Assembly: GCA_037443945.1 (NCBI GenBank)
Contig: JBBINH010000006.1
Location: 1 to 64,000, forward strand
Length of the DNA stretch: 64,000 bases
From: SSF26 sp037443945
GTDB lineage: Bacteria > Chloroflexota > Anaerolineae > J102
Direction of reading: 5' to 3'
Shown here: one piece after another, positions 1 to 8,139 of the stretch
How positions within the stretch are numbered: the first letter of the stretch is position 1
Layout of the letters: every line of letters begins with the position of its first letter
Translations under genes and position numbers: made by a program
The notes under the pieces: model-generated
Told to the model about the DNA's origin: nothing
What the model saw: the letters and a program-made list of their open reading frames with translations, nothing else
The model's database searches: none

Positions 1-547
1 GGATCGTCAGTGTGCCGCTATTGTAGATGCCGCCGCCGTATTCCCCAGCACTGTTGCCTGAGATCGTGCTGTTTTGGATCGTCAGTATGCCCCTGTTGTA
101 GATGCCGCCACCATCAGCCACGGAGCTTTGCACCTTCCCGTTGGCAACCGTCAGATTCTTCAGCGTCAGCTCCGCGCCTGCGCCCACGACGAGCACCGCC
201 ACGAAGTTACCCCCGCTGATGGTGATCGTCTGCCCGCTGCCGTCAATGGTCAGCTTCTCCGCTGTGCTCGTAGTCACGATATCCAACTGCAAACTGAGTA
301 CGATCGTCCCGCTCACGCTGAAGGTGATGGTGTCGTCGCCATCACTCCCGTCACCGCAGTCGTTGCTGGCAACCTCATTGTTCGCCGCCCGTATCGCCTC
401 GCGCAGGGTGCAAGCGCCATCACCGTCCTCGTTGTCGGCCGTGGTATTGACGATAAAGGTCGTTCCTGCCCTCGCCGGCAGCGCCCACACCCCCAGCAGC
501 GCCGACACAACCAGCAGGCCGAGAAACCACAACCAAAAGCGTTGCAT
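1..547 (-). CDS. CSLREA-domain secreted beta-helix-type protein (N-terminal part, runs off window)
   Basis: The minus-strand frame opens at an ATG (545-547) with GGAGGT 7 bases upstream and stays open to the window edge (182 residues seen). It starts with a classical signal peptide: MQRFW, a hydrophobic core, and a probable cleavage after ALPARA. Next comes the CSLREA-type element: VNTTADNEDG followed by CTLREAIRAAN at about residues 46-56. After it come Gly/Asn/Thr-rich repeats of the form GGGIYN(R/S)G-LTIQNSTISGNSA, typical of right-handed parallel beta-helix (pectate-lyase-like/PbH1) surface proteins. The N-terminal domain and export signal are clear. The function (adhesion, polysaccharide binding or other) cannot be told because the C-terminus is missing. 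Confidence 0.85.
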   Translation of the reverse strand, partial: MQRFWLWFLGLLVVSALLGVWALPARAGTTFIVNTTADNEDGDGACTLREAIRAANNEVASNDCGDGSDGDDTITFSVSGTIVLSLQLDIVTTSTAEKLTIDGSGQTITISGGNFVAVLVVGAGAELTLKNLTVANGKVQSSVADGGGIYNRGILTIQNSTISGNSAGEYGGGIYNSGTLTI

Positions 548-1053
548 GCTGCTCTACCTCCTATCAAATCAGGCCCAGAGGTGGCAGAGCGAAAGCCAAT
601 CTCGGCCTCCAAAGCGCCGGCACAGGCTGAAACCCGCCTCGGCCCTGTTCACCGCCGGATGAGAACGTTATGCCCCTCCCTGCCGCCGAGGGCGCCCCTG
701 CCGTGGAGACCCCCGTCGGCAGATGGCAAGGATGGATTGCGGCGTTTACTACCACAAAAAAAAACCGCCATGTCAAATGCCGCTTTCTACCCCCTATCCC
801 CTCCATCCGCCGCCGCAGGCATGCGAACACGGAATCGAAAATCCCACCACGCCGTCCCTTGTCTCTCGTCATGTACCCGCCTGTCCGCTACCGGGCACCG
901 ATGGCACATCAGCCTCCACAGGCATGTTGGCCCGGACATCGGCCTGTGCCGACCGAAAGCCGCAGATCGACGGCCGACGCCTGCAGTCGGCACGAAGGCC
1001 GTTCCATCTTCGCCGACAGCGCCATGTGGGTGGCAAAGTCCGGACGTGTTTCC
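548..1053. other. Intergenic stretch, no gene recognised
   Basis: This stretch is upstream of the CSLREA gene (promoter side) and downstream of the OmpR-type regulator. Open frames here have no recognisable protein character and no convincing ribosome binding site. A run of A residues (about 752-761) is the only obvious simple-sequence feature. No clear terminator or RNA gene was seen. Confidence 0.5.
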
Positions 1054-1752
1054 TTAGGGCTGAAACTTGTACCCCACCCCCCGCACCGTGACAAAGTAAC
1101 GCGGGTTCGCCGGATCGTCCTCCAGTTTCTGGCGCAACCGGTGCATGTGCACATCCACCGTGCGGTCGTAATCCACTTCGCTGTCATAGCCCCACACCGC
1201 CTCCAGAATTTGATCGCGCGTAAGGGGCCGATCGGGATGACTGAGCAGATAGTGCAGCAGACGGAACTCGGTGGGAGTCAGGTCCAGAGGGCGACCCGCC
1301 TTGCTGGCGACAAGGCGTTCGGGATCGACTTCGAGGGTGCCAAACTGCAGCTTGTGCCCACGAACGGCTCCGCTCAATTCGCCGTAGGCGCGACGGAGTT
1401 GGGCGCGAATGCGCGAGATGACCTCACGCAGGCTGTAGGGCTTGACGATGTAGTCGTCGGCACCCAGCTCCAGCCCCAGGACTTTGTCCACCTCCTCGTC
1501 ACGGGCCGTCAGCATCAGAATGGGCTGGCGATGACCGGCGGCACGCAGTTGACGACAGACATCGAAACCGCTGATGTCGGGAAGGCGGATGTCAAGCAGA
1601 ATGAGATCGGGGGCCTCACGGTGGGCCATTTCCAGCGCCTGTCGGCCGGTTTTGGCCCACAGGACCTGAAAACCCTCGCTGCTCAGCGCGTATTCCAGGC
1701 CCCGGGCCACCGCGCGCTCATCTTCGACGATGAGAATACGGGCCGCAGACAC
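1054..1752 (-). CDS. OmpR/PhoB-family response regulator
   Basis: This 232-residue two-component regulator has a receiver domain (about 1-120) and a winged-helix DNA-binding domain (about 135-232). The receiver has the acidic pocket E10-D11, the phospho-acceptor D54 in LILLDIRLP, T82 and K104 in DYIVKPYS. The effector part has the DLTPTEFRLL and VDVHMHRLRQKL signatures and ends VRGVGYKFQP. It starts 7 bp after the fakA-like gene on the same strand and is probably cotranscribed with it. No histidine kinase lies beside it, so its partner is unknown. The target genes cannot be read from the sequence. Confidence 0.93.
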   Translation of the reverse strand: MSAARILIVEDERAVARGLEYALSSEGFQVLWAKTGRQALEMAHREAPDLILLDIRLPDISGFDVCRQLRAAGHRQPILMLTARDEEVDKVLGLELGADDYIVKPYSLREVISRIRAQLRRAYGELSGAVRGHKLQFGTLEVDPERLVASKAGRPLDLTPTEFRLLHYLLSHPDRPLTRDQILEAVWGYDSEVDYDRTVDVHMHRLRQKLEDDPANPRYFVTVRGVGYKFQP

Positions 1753-1759
1753 GGGTGAG

Positions 1760-3508
1760 CTACTCCACGGCGATCAGATAGTGGTAATAGGGCTGGTCGC
1801 CGGCCAGCATCTCGATCACGCGATCGGGATAACGCGCCGCCAGGTCGGCACGCAACGCCTCGGCCTGGGCCGGCGTCACCGGCCGGCCGTAGTACAGGGT
1901 GAAAATCTCGGCTTCGCCCTCCGGGTCCATACGCTCTAACAAGCGGTATACCGCTGCCTCCGGCGTGGCCTCGCAACACACCAGTTCGCCCGCGTACAGG
2001 CCGATGATATCCCCCGGTCTCACCTCGGTCTCGTGCCAACGGGCCTCCCGCACGGCCGTCGTCACCTCGCCCGTCTTGACCGCCTGCGCCGCACGGGTCA
2101 TATTGGCGACGTTTTGCGCTATGGACGCATGGGGATTGAAGGCCAGCATGGCCGCAATCCCCTGGGGCGGCGAGTGTGTCTCCACGGTGTGAATGCGCTT
2201 CCGGCACAGCTCGGCTGCCTGACGGGCGGCCAGGACGATGTTTTTGTTGTTGGGTAGGATGATCACCTCCTCACCGGGCAGCTTCGCGGCGGCCTGGGCC
2301 AGCTCCTCGGCCGAGGGGTTCATGGTCTGACCCCCGCTGACAAAGGCACATACGCCCAAACTGGCAAAAACCCGCCGCAGCCCTTCGCCGGACACCACCA
2401 CGACCACGGGAGGGCACTCCGACCCATACGAAGAGACGTCCGACAAGGCCACAGCCGGCCCGCCGGTCGCGTCCTCGTGCCATCGCCCCTGGCGTCGTAG
2501 CGTCTGCAGGGTCATGTTCTCGAGGACGATGTCATCGAGTTGACCCAACGAGGCGCCTAAGGAAAGAAAAGGTCCCGGATCCCGGCCGTGGACGTGGACC
2601 TTGATGACCGAGCCCGTCCGTCCCACCACCACACTCTCACCGCCCAATTCCAGCAGCCGCGTGCGGATGACCGCTTCGTCCACCTGGGCCCCGTAGATGA
2701 GGTACTGGATATCATAGCCCCACTCCTCTTGGGCGAACCCGGAAAGATCGGGCTGCGGCAGGACCAGCTCCGCCGGGCTTATCTCGCCCATCGCCACCTG
2801 ATCGGGCGCCGGCACCCGTTCGCCGCCGAGATAGCGGTTCATCCCCTCCAGCAGATAGCAGAGGCCCTGTCCTCCGGCATCCACCACGCCGGCCTGCCTG
2901 AGCACAGGCAACAGATTGGGCGTATTGGCCAGCGCCTGCTGCGCCTTGTGGGTGATGGTGCGAAAGATAAAGCGGATATCATCGCTGAGGGTGGCGGCGT
3001 GCCCACCGGCCTCGCTGATCTCGCGGATCACGGTCAGGATGGTGCCTTCGACGGGCTTAAGCACCCCCTTGTAGGCGGTCTCTCTGGCCCGATGGAGGGC
3101 AGCAACCAGGGTGGCCGCATCGATCTCCCCGTAACCGCGCAGATGCTCGGCCAGACCGCGCAACATCTGGGAGAGGATGACACCGCTGTTGCCGCGCGCC
3201 CCGCGCACGGCGCCGCTGGCCAGACTGTGCGCCACCAGCTCGGCAGACGCATCATCGGGAAGGCTATCGGCTTCGGGATCGACCTGCAGGGCCTCCAGAG
3301 CCGCCTTCCAGGCGGCCTGCATGGTCAGCACCATGTTCGTGCCTGTGTCCCCGTCGGGTACCGGAAACACATTGAGGGCGTTAACGATATGGCCGTGTTG
3401 CTTGAGCCAGGCGAAGCCGGCGCCGATCATGGCCAAAAGATCGGCGCCGTTGAGACGACGAATGGGTTGATCGTGGGGATGTTTGGGCGCAATTTCGACC
3501 ACAGCCAT
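1760..3508 (-). CDS. fakA: DAK2/DegV-like protein, fatty-acid-kinase A-like (FakA/YloV family)
   Basis: This 582-residue protein resembles FakA/YloV. The N-terminal DAK2 kinase domain (about 15-215) carries NALNVFPVPDGDTGTNM and the GARGNSGVILSQ loop that bind ATP and metal. A middle domain and a C-terminal DegV-like domain (about 310-580) follow. In Firmicutes, FakA phosphorylates fatty acids presented by a separate FakB (DegV) protein for phospholipid synthesis. No separate fakB is seen here. The divergent neighbour is rpmB, a conserved arrangement for this family. An OmpR-type regulator follows 7 bp downstream. There is no good Shine-Dalgarno before the chosen ATG, but it is the first Met before the conserved N-terminus. 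Confidence 0.88.
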   Translation of the reverse strand: MAVVEIAPKHPHDQPIRRLNGADLLAMIGAGFAWLKQHGHIVNALNVFPVPDGDTGTNMVLTMQAAWKAALEALQVDPEADSLPDDASAELVAHSLASGAVRGARGNSGVILSQMLRGLAEHLRGYGEIDAATLVAALHRARETAYKGVLKPVEGTILTVIREISEAGGHAATLSDDIRFIFRTITHKAQQALANTPNLLPVLRQAGVVDAGGQGLCYLLEGMNRYLGGERVPAPDQVAMGEISPAELVLPQPDLSGFAQEEWGYDIQYLIYGAQVDEAVIRTRLLELGGESVVVGRTGSVIKVHVHGRDPGPFLSLGASLGQLDDIVLENMTLQTLRRQGRWHEDATGGPAVALSDVSSYGSECPPVVVVVSGEGLRRVFASLGVCAFVSGGQTMNPSAEELAQAAAKLPGEEVIILPNNKNIVLAARQAAELCRKRIHTVETHSPPQGIAAMLAFNPHASIAQNVANMTRAAQAVKTGEVTTAVREARWHETEVRPGDIIGLYAGELVCCEATPEAAVYRLLERMDPEGEAEIFTLYYGRPVTPAQAEALRADLAARYPDRVIEMLAGDQPYYHYLIAVE

Positions 3509-3747
3509 GAGCGTAACAAGACAAACTCAGGACGAAAAGGCGTACATCGGTCCCGAACGGAGACCGCCGCCACGGTAACACAAGACGGTTTGCACGACTG
3601 CCACATCGGTTTGGCAAATCGCGGCGGCTATGATACCATAAGCTTGTGCTCCCGACGATGGCGGTGCCGTCAGGGCGGGGGCTCTTTTTTGGCCGATGGC
3701 CATGTCCTCGGCATTTACCGTTCTTATCCCTGTCATGGAGTCGTCTT

Positions 3748-3933
3748 ATGTCGAAATGCGCCATTTGCGGCAAAGGCCCCCAATTCGGCAACCACGTCAG
3801 CTTTTCGCAGCGTCATGTCAAGCGCCGCTGGCATATCAACGTCCAGAAGCGTCGTCTGGTGATCGACGGCCGGGTGCGTGAGCTGCGGGTGTGCACCAAT
3901 TGCCTCAAAACGCTGACCAAGGTGGCGGGTTGA
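3748..3933 (+). CDS. rpmB: 50S ribosomal protein L28
   Basis: This 61-residue large-subunit ribosomal protein has the L28 layout: MSKCAICGKGPQFGN at the N-terminus, the S-x-R-x-x-R-R-W block, and a second Cys pair region near VCTNCLKTL. The CxxC pairs are of the zinc-binding (C+) L28 type. The start is the ATG preceded by GGAG 7 bases upstream; an earlier in-frame start would add an unrelated extension. It is divergent from fakA and monocistronic, and ends inside a strong hairpin. Confidence 0.95.
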   Translation: MSKCAICGKGPQFGNHVSFSQRHVKRRWHINVQKRRLVIDGRVRELRVCTNCLKTLTKVAG

Positions 3934-3972
3934 TCGCAACGCCAATCCGCAGCAGAGATTGGCGTTGCGATC
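3932..3972. terminator. Perfect 16-bp inverted repeat at the rpmB stop (terminator-like hairpin)
   Basis: Positions 3932-3947 are perfectly complementary to 3957-3972 with a 9-base loop. The first arm starts inside the rpmB stop codon. There is no T-tract after it, only a G4A4 run, so it may stabilise the rpmB mRNA 3' end or act as a factor-assisted terminator. It could also serve the convergent acyl-CoA-binding operon ending at 4047. Confidence 0.7.
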
Positions 3973-4046
3973 GGGGAAAACCATGCGGACAGGCCGATAG
4001 GGTTGCCGGGTAAACGGAAGCGTCATCCCTCTGCCGGTTGGCGAAC

Positions 4047-4313
4047 CTAACGGGAGGATCCCTGCAGCTGCGCCACCAGGTCAATATAGGCCTGCATGGC
4101 CGTCTCGCGGCCCATCCCCTTCAACGCCGCCCAGGCATCGAACTTGGCCCGGCCGATCGGATCGGTCAGACCGGGACGTTTGCCGGTAGCATCGCCGGTT
4201 GTCGCCTGTTTGTAAAGGGCATACAAGCGCAACAGGGTTTCGTTGTTCGGGCGTTTGGCCAGGTTTTGGACGGCCGCCGCTGCGGCCTGGAAACGGGTTT
4301 CGAGATCGCTCAT
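4047..4313 (-). CDS. Acyl-CoA-binding protein (ACBP family)
   Basis: This 88-residue four-helix-bundle protein carries acyl-CoA esters in the cytoplasm. It shows the ACBP signatures: a KRPNNETLLRLYALYKQAT block (helix 2), GDATGKRPG, and GRAKFDAWAALKG, then ETAMQAYIDLV. These residues contact the CoA 3'-phosphate and adenine in known ACBPs. It overlaps the upstream hotdog-thioesterase gene by 4 bp (ATGA), so the two are translationally coupled. Together they suggest acyl-CoA handling. ACBPs are scattered in bacteria. Confidence 0.93.
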   Translation of the reverse strand: MSDLETRFQAAAAAVQNLAKRPNNETLLRLYALYKQATTGDATGKRPGLTDPIGRAKFDAWAALKGMGRETAMQAYIDLVAQLQGSSR

Positions 4314-4834
4314 CGGTCTTTATCCTCGCCCACAGAGGCCCGGCTGCCGCCGGCGCCGGCTTGTAGGGCCTGCAGATAACGCTCCGGCACCTGCACGGTG
4401 ACGACTTCCCCGCGCACGCAGACCTCGCCAGCGGCCAGGAGCGTCACGCTGACGACCACCTTACGGCCTTTGATCTCGCGCACACGGCCACGCAAAGTCA
4501 ACGGCACCCCCAACGGCGTCGGTTTCAGGTAGTCGACATGGAGCGAAGCCGTCAGAAAGCGCAGGGGAGGTTCCGTATCCATGGCCCGCCCCTCGGCCCG
4601 ATAGGCTGCGGCTGCCGCCGTCCCCGTGGCATGGCAATCGACCAGAGAGGCCAACAGCCCGCCGTACACGAAGCCGGGAATGGCAATGTGATACGGTTGC
4701 GGGGTGAACACGGCCACGGTCTCGTCACCATCCCAGTAGCTTTTGAGCTGATGGCCGTGGGGATTAAGGCGGCCGCAACCGTAACACTGGGCCAGATAAT
4801 CGGGATAATAGTCCTGAATCGCTGGCGCGGTCAT
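4310..4834 (-). CDS. PaaI-like hotdog-fold acyl-CoA thioesterase
   Basis: This 174-residue protein has a hotdog domain (about 45-150). The N-terminal CYGCGRLNPHG motif and the IPGFVYGGLLASLVDCHATGTA segment are typical of the PaaI/YbgC-like group, in which the central helix carries the catalytic acidic or Asn residue; here D is followed by CHATG. It probably hydrolyses an acyl-CoA thioester. It is coupled to the acyl-CoA-binding protein by a 4-bp overlap. Substrate unknown. Confidence 0.8.
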   Translation of the reverse strand: MTAPAIQDYYPDYLAQCYGCGRLNPHGHQLKSYWDGDETVAVFTPQPYHIAIPGFVYGGLLASLVDCHATGTAAAAAYRAEGRAMDTEPPLRFLTASLHVDYLKPTPLGVPLTLRGRVREIKGRKVVVSVTLLAAGEVCVRGEVVTVQVPERYLQALQAGAGGSRASVGEDKDR

Positions 4835-4848
4835 CGGCTCTTTCAGGC

Positions 4849-5301
4849 TTAGGTGTAGCGTCCCCCGCGCAGGCGGGCCTGCAATTCGGCCAGCCGGGCT
4901 TCGTCGCCGCTGGCAGCGAGACGGGCCTGCTCCGGCCAGCTAGTGGGGTCAAGGAACGGAAGCCCGGCCTCGCGCAGGATATCTTGGAGACGTTCGACCG
5001 GGGTCTCGGCCAGTTGGGCAAACGTGTGGATGCCGGCCGCCTCCAGCACCGCCGCCACCTTGGGACCGATGCCTTCGAGACGGGTCAGGTCATCCGCAGG
5101 CGTGGGTGCGGCGGTCGGGACCGGCTCCGCGTGGGGCTCCGGCTCCGCTTGTTTGGCAGGCCGACGCCGCAACCACCATCCGATCAGCAGGAAGAGAACA
5201 ATGAGGATCAGCAACCAGAGCCACCAGGGCAGCCCTCCCTGCCGCGCCTGCAACACACCGGGTAAAGTCAGTGACATCGAAGCCAGCGAACGGTCCTCCA
5301 T
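4849..5301 (-). CDS. Membrane-anchored helix-hairpin-helix protein
   Basis: About 150 residues from the ATG at 5301, preceded by AAAGGAGG; an upstream in-frame ATG at 5343 lacks such a site. A single N-terminal membrane helix (about 25-45, rich in W/L/I) is followed by a basic stop-transfer RRR and a Pro/Glu-rich linker. A helix-hairpin-helix domain follows (DLTRLEGIGPKVAAVLEAAGI), similar to the DUF4332/NUDIX-associated HhH domains. The HhH suggests nucleic-acid or protein binding at the membrane. Function unknown. It is upstream of and co-directional with the thioesterase/ACBP pair (14 bp gap). Confidence 0.75.
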   Translation of the reverse strand: MEDRSLASMSLTLPGVLQARQGGLPWWLWLLILIVLFLLIGWWLRRRPAKQAEPEPHAEPVPTAAPTPADDLTRLEGIGPKVAAVLEAAGIHTFAQLAETPVERLQDILREAGLPFLDPTSWPEQARLAASGDEARLAELQARLRGGRYT

Positions 5302-5618
5302 AAGGTCCTCCTTTTGAGAGCGATAAAGTCCGTACGGAAACATGGATCAGGGCATAACAGCCTTCCGACCTCCACAGACGGCCGGAAGCGCTCGTCCTAC
5401 CCGGTTTTCCCGGATGGACATGATGAGTGGCAATAGACCGTTGTATTATTACCATTCCTAACTATAAAGCGTGCAAACCTCGGCTTTGGACGATCAAGCT
5501 CAAGACAACAGTTCTCCCTCATCCTACTCCAAAAGGGCAAAGGCACCAAATGGGCCGCAAGCCTGTTTACGGAACGATGGGCGCTTCGAGAGGGGGTTGC
5601 GTTCGCATCCGTTGCCGC
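5302..5618. other. Intergenic stretch between the HhH and RRM genes
   Basis: This stretch holds the leader of the minus-strand HhH gene and the 3' flank of the RRM gene. A locally AT-rich segment (about 5440-5470) is the likely promoter area, but no clean -35/-10 pair was found. No coding potential was recognised. Confidence 0.4.
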
Positions 5619-5954
5619 TCAGCGCGAACGGCGTCTACCACGGCCCGCGTAGGAATGACGCCGGCGGTTCTCGGCGCCACGACGACCGCCCTGGGAACGT
5701 GGCTCCTCACGGGAGCGGGCCGGATTGACGACCAACTCGCGCTCGGACAGGACGTAGCCGTTGAACAGACTTATCGCCTTCTGGGCCTCGCTCACCGTGC
5801 TCATCTCCACAAAGGCGAAGCCCCGGGATTGTCCGGTCGCCCGATCGGTGATGATGACCACCGATTCGACCGTTCCGGCCCGGGTGAACAGGGCTGCCAG
5901 TTCGTCTTCGGTGGTGGAATAGGGTAAATTACCGACAAAGAGCTTAACTCCCAT
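5619..5954 (-). CDS. RNA-binding protein with one RRM domain
   Basis: This 111-residue protein has an RNA recognition motif at residues 1-80. RNP2 is LFVGNLP (about 5-11) and RNP1 is RGFAFVEM (about 44-51), both with the aromatic residues that stack on RNA bases. The C-terminal tail is Arg/Gly/Ser-rich, as in the cyanobacterial Rbp and other bacterial glycine-rich cold-inducible RRM proteins. It is probably a single-stranded-RNA chaperone in the cytoplasm. It is divergent from a GT2 gene and monocistronic as far as can be seen. Confidence 0.92.
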   Translation of the reverse strand: MGVKLFVGNLPYSTTEDELAALFTRAGTVESVVIITDRATGQSRGFAFVEMSTVSEAQKAISLFNGYVLSERELVVNPARSREEPRSQGGRRGAENRRRHSYAGRGRRRSR

Positions 5955-6089
5955 GGGTCAGGCCACCTCCAAGGGGCCGCAAACCATGCACAACCGGCCT
6001 GACTCGTGGCCTGCCGGTAGTCAAACGACACCGAACAACCGTGTCTTATGCCAAAGTATACCACAGATGCCCATCATCAAGGTCCAGCC

Positions 6090-7106
6090 ATGATCTCGCT
6101 GATCATCACGACGCTCAACGAAGGCCCGGCCATCCGGCGCTTGCTCGATAGCATCCTGGCGCAGAGCTTGCCGCCTGACGAAGTCGTTATCGTGGACGGC
6201 GGTTCGACCGATAACACGGTGGCCCAGATCGAAAGCTATGCCGATCGTCTGCCTCTGCGTCTGCTGATCGTCCCCGGTGCCAACATCGCGCAGGGCCGTA
6301 ATCGGGCCATCGCCGCCGCGCAAGGGGATATCCTGGCCGTGACCGATGCCGGCACCCGCTTGGAACCGACCTGGCTGGAGGCGATCACCCGGCCGCTGCG
6401 TCAAAATCCGGATGTTATGGCCGTGGCCGGTTTTTTTGTGCCCGACCCGCATACGGCCTTCGAAGTGGCCATGGGCGCCACCGTGTTGCCCACGCTGGCC
6501 GAGATCGACCCGGCCACCTTTTTGCCCTCCAGCCGTTCCCTGGCCGTGCGCCGCACCGCCTGGGAGGCTGCCGGGGGGTATCCGGAATGGTTGGACTACT
6601 GCGAAGACCTCATCTTCGATTTCAATCTGCGCAGGCTGTACGGTTCTTTTGCCTGGGCGCCCCAGGCCATTGCCCATTTTCGTCCGCGCGGGTCGCTGTC
6701 GGCCTTTTTCCGGCAGTATTACCGCTACAGCCGCGGGGATGGCAAAGCCGATCTCTGGCGACGGCGGCATGCCGTTCGCTACACCACCTATCTGATAGCC
6801 ACACCGCTCCTCCTCGGCCTGGGCCGGTGGCTCCACCCGGCTTTTTGGCTGTTGTGGCTGTGCGGTTTTGCCGCCTACTGTGTCACCCCTTACCGGCGTC
6901 TGCGGGCCGCCTGGCAGCGGCCGTTGGCCGACGGCCGTTATCTCGACGCCGTCGCCAAGCTCTACACGCTGGCCCTGGTCCCGATCATCCGGGTTACCGG
7001 TGATGTCGCCAAAATGGTAGGCTATCCGGTAGGCGTGGCCTGGCGCCTGCGACATCGACGCCGGACCCGACCCCTGGCGGAAAGGGCCGGGCCCGGGCGA
7101 AGCTGA
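6090..7106 (+). CDS. Family 2 glycosyltransferase with C-terminal membrane segments
   Basis: 338 residues from the ATG that opens MISLIITTLNEG, the canonical GT2 N-terminus; the longer frame from 6048 adds a non-conserved extension. The GT-A fold includes VVIVDGGSTDNT (nucleotide-sugar binding), a VTDAGTRLEP motif in the position of the DxD metal site, and a later YCEDLIFDFNLR acidic motif. Two or three hydrophobic helices near the C-terminus (about 230-310) suggest membrane association. It probably adds sugars to a lipid or surface glycan. It ends 1 bp before the convergent DUF411 gene. Confidence 0.85.
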   Translation: MISLIITTLNEGPAIRRLLDSILAQSLPPDEVVIVDGGSTDNTVAQIESYADRLPLRLLIVPGANIAQGRNRAIAAAQGDILAVTDAGTRLEPTWLEAITRPLRQNPDVMAVAGFFVPDPHTAFEVAMGATVLPTLAEIDPATFLPSSRSLAVRRTAWEAAGGYPEWLDYCEDLIFDFNLRRLYGSFAWAPQAIAHFRPRGSLSAFFRQYYRYSRGDGKADLWRRRHAVRYTTYLIATPLLLGLGRWLHPAFWLLWLCGFAAYCVTPYRRLRAAWQRPLADGRYLDAVAKLYTLALVPIIRVTGDVAKMVGYPVGVAWRLRHRRRTRPLAERAGPGRS

Positions 7107-7107
7107 C

Positions 7108-7587
7108 TCACGGGTTGTACGTGGCGAAGACAAACCGACGACCGTCCCTGGTAAAGGCGATCACCTGATAGGGTTCGGGAGCACGATCCGGCACCTCCAT
7201 GCCCGGCGAACCGATAGGCATACCGGGCACGGCCAGACCGATCACATCCGGTCGTTCCCGCAATAATCGCTCGACGTCGGCCACCGGAACATGACCCTCG
7301 AGCACGTAGCCATCCACGATGGCTGTGTGGCATGACCGGAGCTCCGGCGGGATTTGCCAACGGTCCTTCAGCGCAGTCAAGTCGGACGAAACTTCGATGT
7401 CCTGGACGGCATAACCGTTGTCCCGCATGTAAGCTACCCAGTCGCCACAACACCCTCAGGTGGCGGGACGATAGACCAGGACGGTGCGGGCAGAGGCCGG
7501 GGATTGGCCCGTCGGCGAGGCCTGACAGGCCCCGATCAGGCCTATCAGGACCCATAACAAGCCCATCAAGAGCAGGCGCTTGTGCAT
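7108..7587 (-). CDS. DUF411 lipoprotein with in-frame TGA at the first Cys of the CGCC motif (candidate selenoprotein)
   Basis: Reading through one TGA (7456-7458) gives a 159-residue protein from the ATG at 7585-7587, which has GGAG upstream. Residues 1-21 are a lipoprotein signal with lipobox LIGAC (Cys21). The mature part begins VLVYRPAT, then the TGA, then GCCGDWVAYMRDNGY. DUF411 proteins have S/T-C-G-C-C at this point, so the TGA replaces exactly the first Cys. The frame stays intact downstream through the family blocks SCHTAIVDGYVLEGHVP and GLAVPGMPIGSPGME. This fits selenocysteine; a nonsense mutation or sequencing error would also give it. No convincing SECIS hairpin was seen by eye, only a GUUGU/ACAAC pairing flanking the first 35 bases after the TGA. 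DUF411 proteins are thought to bind metal or act in thiol chemistry. It is the last gene of the cysteine/thioredoxin operon. Confidence 0.75.
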
Positions 7588-7663
7588 AGAAACTCCTTTG
7601 GCGAACGAAGAGGGTATCCCCGGCGCAGGAAAGGCAATCCAGGGACTTAGGCTGACGGCTGCG

Positions 7664-8125
7664 TTACGAGCAGCCTGCAACCGGGGCCAGAGCCACCGAT
7701 CCGTCCTGGCCGAGCAGACGACCGACCTGTTCCCGCAAGCGGGCGGCTTCAACCAGGCCGTGGTTGATCGCCACCACCCGCCGATCGGCAGCCAGCACCA
7801 CGGTGGAAGGAACGGTGAAAATGCCGAAATGGCGTGCCAGGTCCTGGTAGGCAACGGCATCGATGGTGCAGACGTGCACGGCCTCGCCCCATTCCGCCTC
7901 CAGGCGCCGCAGAATAGGGGTCTGTCGCAGCCGACACTGACCACAGGTAGAGGTGGTGAAGTAGAGCACGGCCGGTACCGGCCGCAGGTTCAACTCGACC
8001 AGACAGGCGGGTCCCGGCAGCCGGTTCAAGGCGACCAGATGTCGGCGCCGGTAAACACGGCCCAGGGCCACGGCGCCCCAGGCCAACAGAAGCAACACAA
8101 CCACCAGGATAAGCCGTTCGAGCAT
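7664..8125 (-). CDS. Membrane-anchored thioredoxin-like protein
   Basis: About 153 residues from the ATG at 8125. A longer form from 8212 is possible but would overlap the preceding gene by over 70 bp. One N-terminal hydrophobic anchor (LILVVVLLLLAWG) is followed by a thioredoxin domain with active site TSTCGQCRLRQTP, and the cis-Pro in FTVPSTVV. The CGQC dithiol is unusual compared with CGPC. The domain probably faces the outside of the membrane. It sits between a DUF4395 membrane protein and the DUF411 lipoprotein; DUF4395 and thioredoxin are frequent neighbours. Likely role: thiol-disulfide exchange supporting the operon. Redox partner not identifiable. Confidence 0.85.
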   Translation of the reverse strand: MLERLILVVVLLLLAWGAVALGRVYRRRHLVALNRLPGPACLVELNLRPVPAVLYFTTSTCGQCRLRQTPILRRLEAEWGEAVHVCTIDAVAYQDLARHFGIFTVPSTVVLAADRRVVAINHGLVEAARLREQVGRLLGQDGSVALAPVAGCS

Positions 8126-8139
8126 GGTCAACAGAACGT

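Noticed and set aside
74..1057. Long plus-strand open frames over the first kilobase
   Set aside because: They are antisense to the CSLREA gene and span the gene-free region; composition is low-complexity Arg/Pro/His without any domain.
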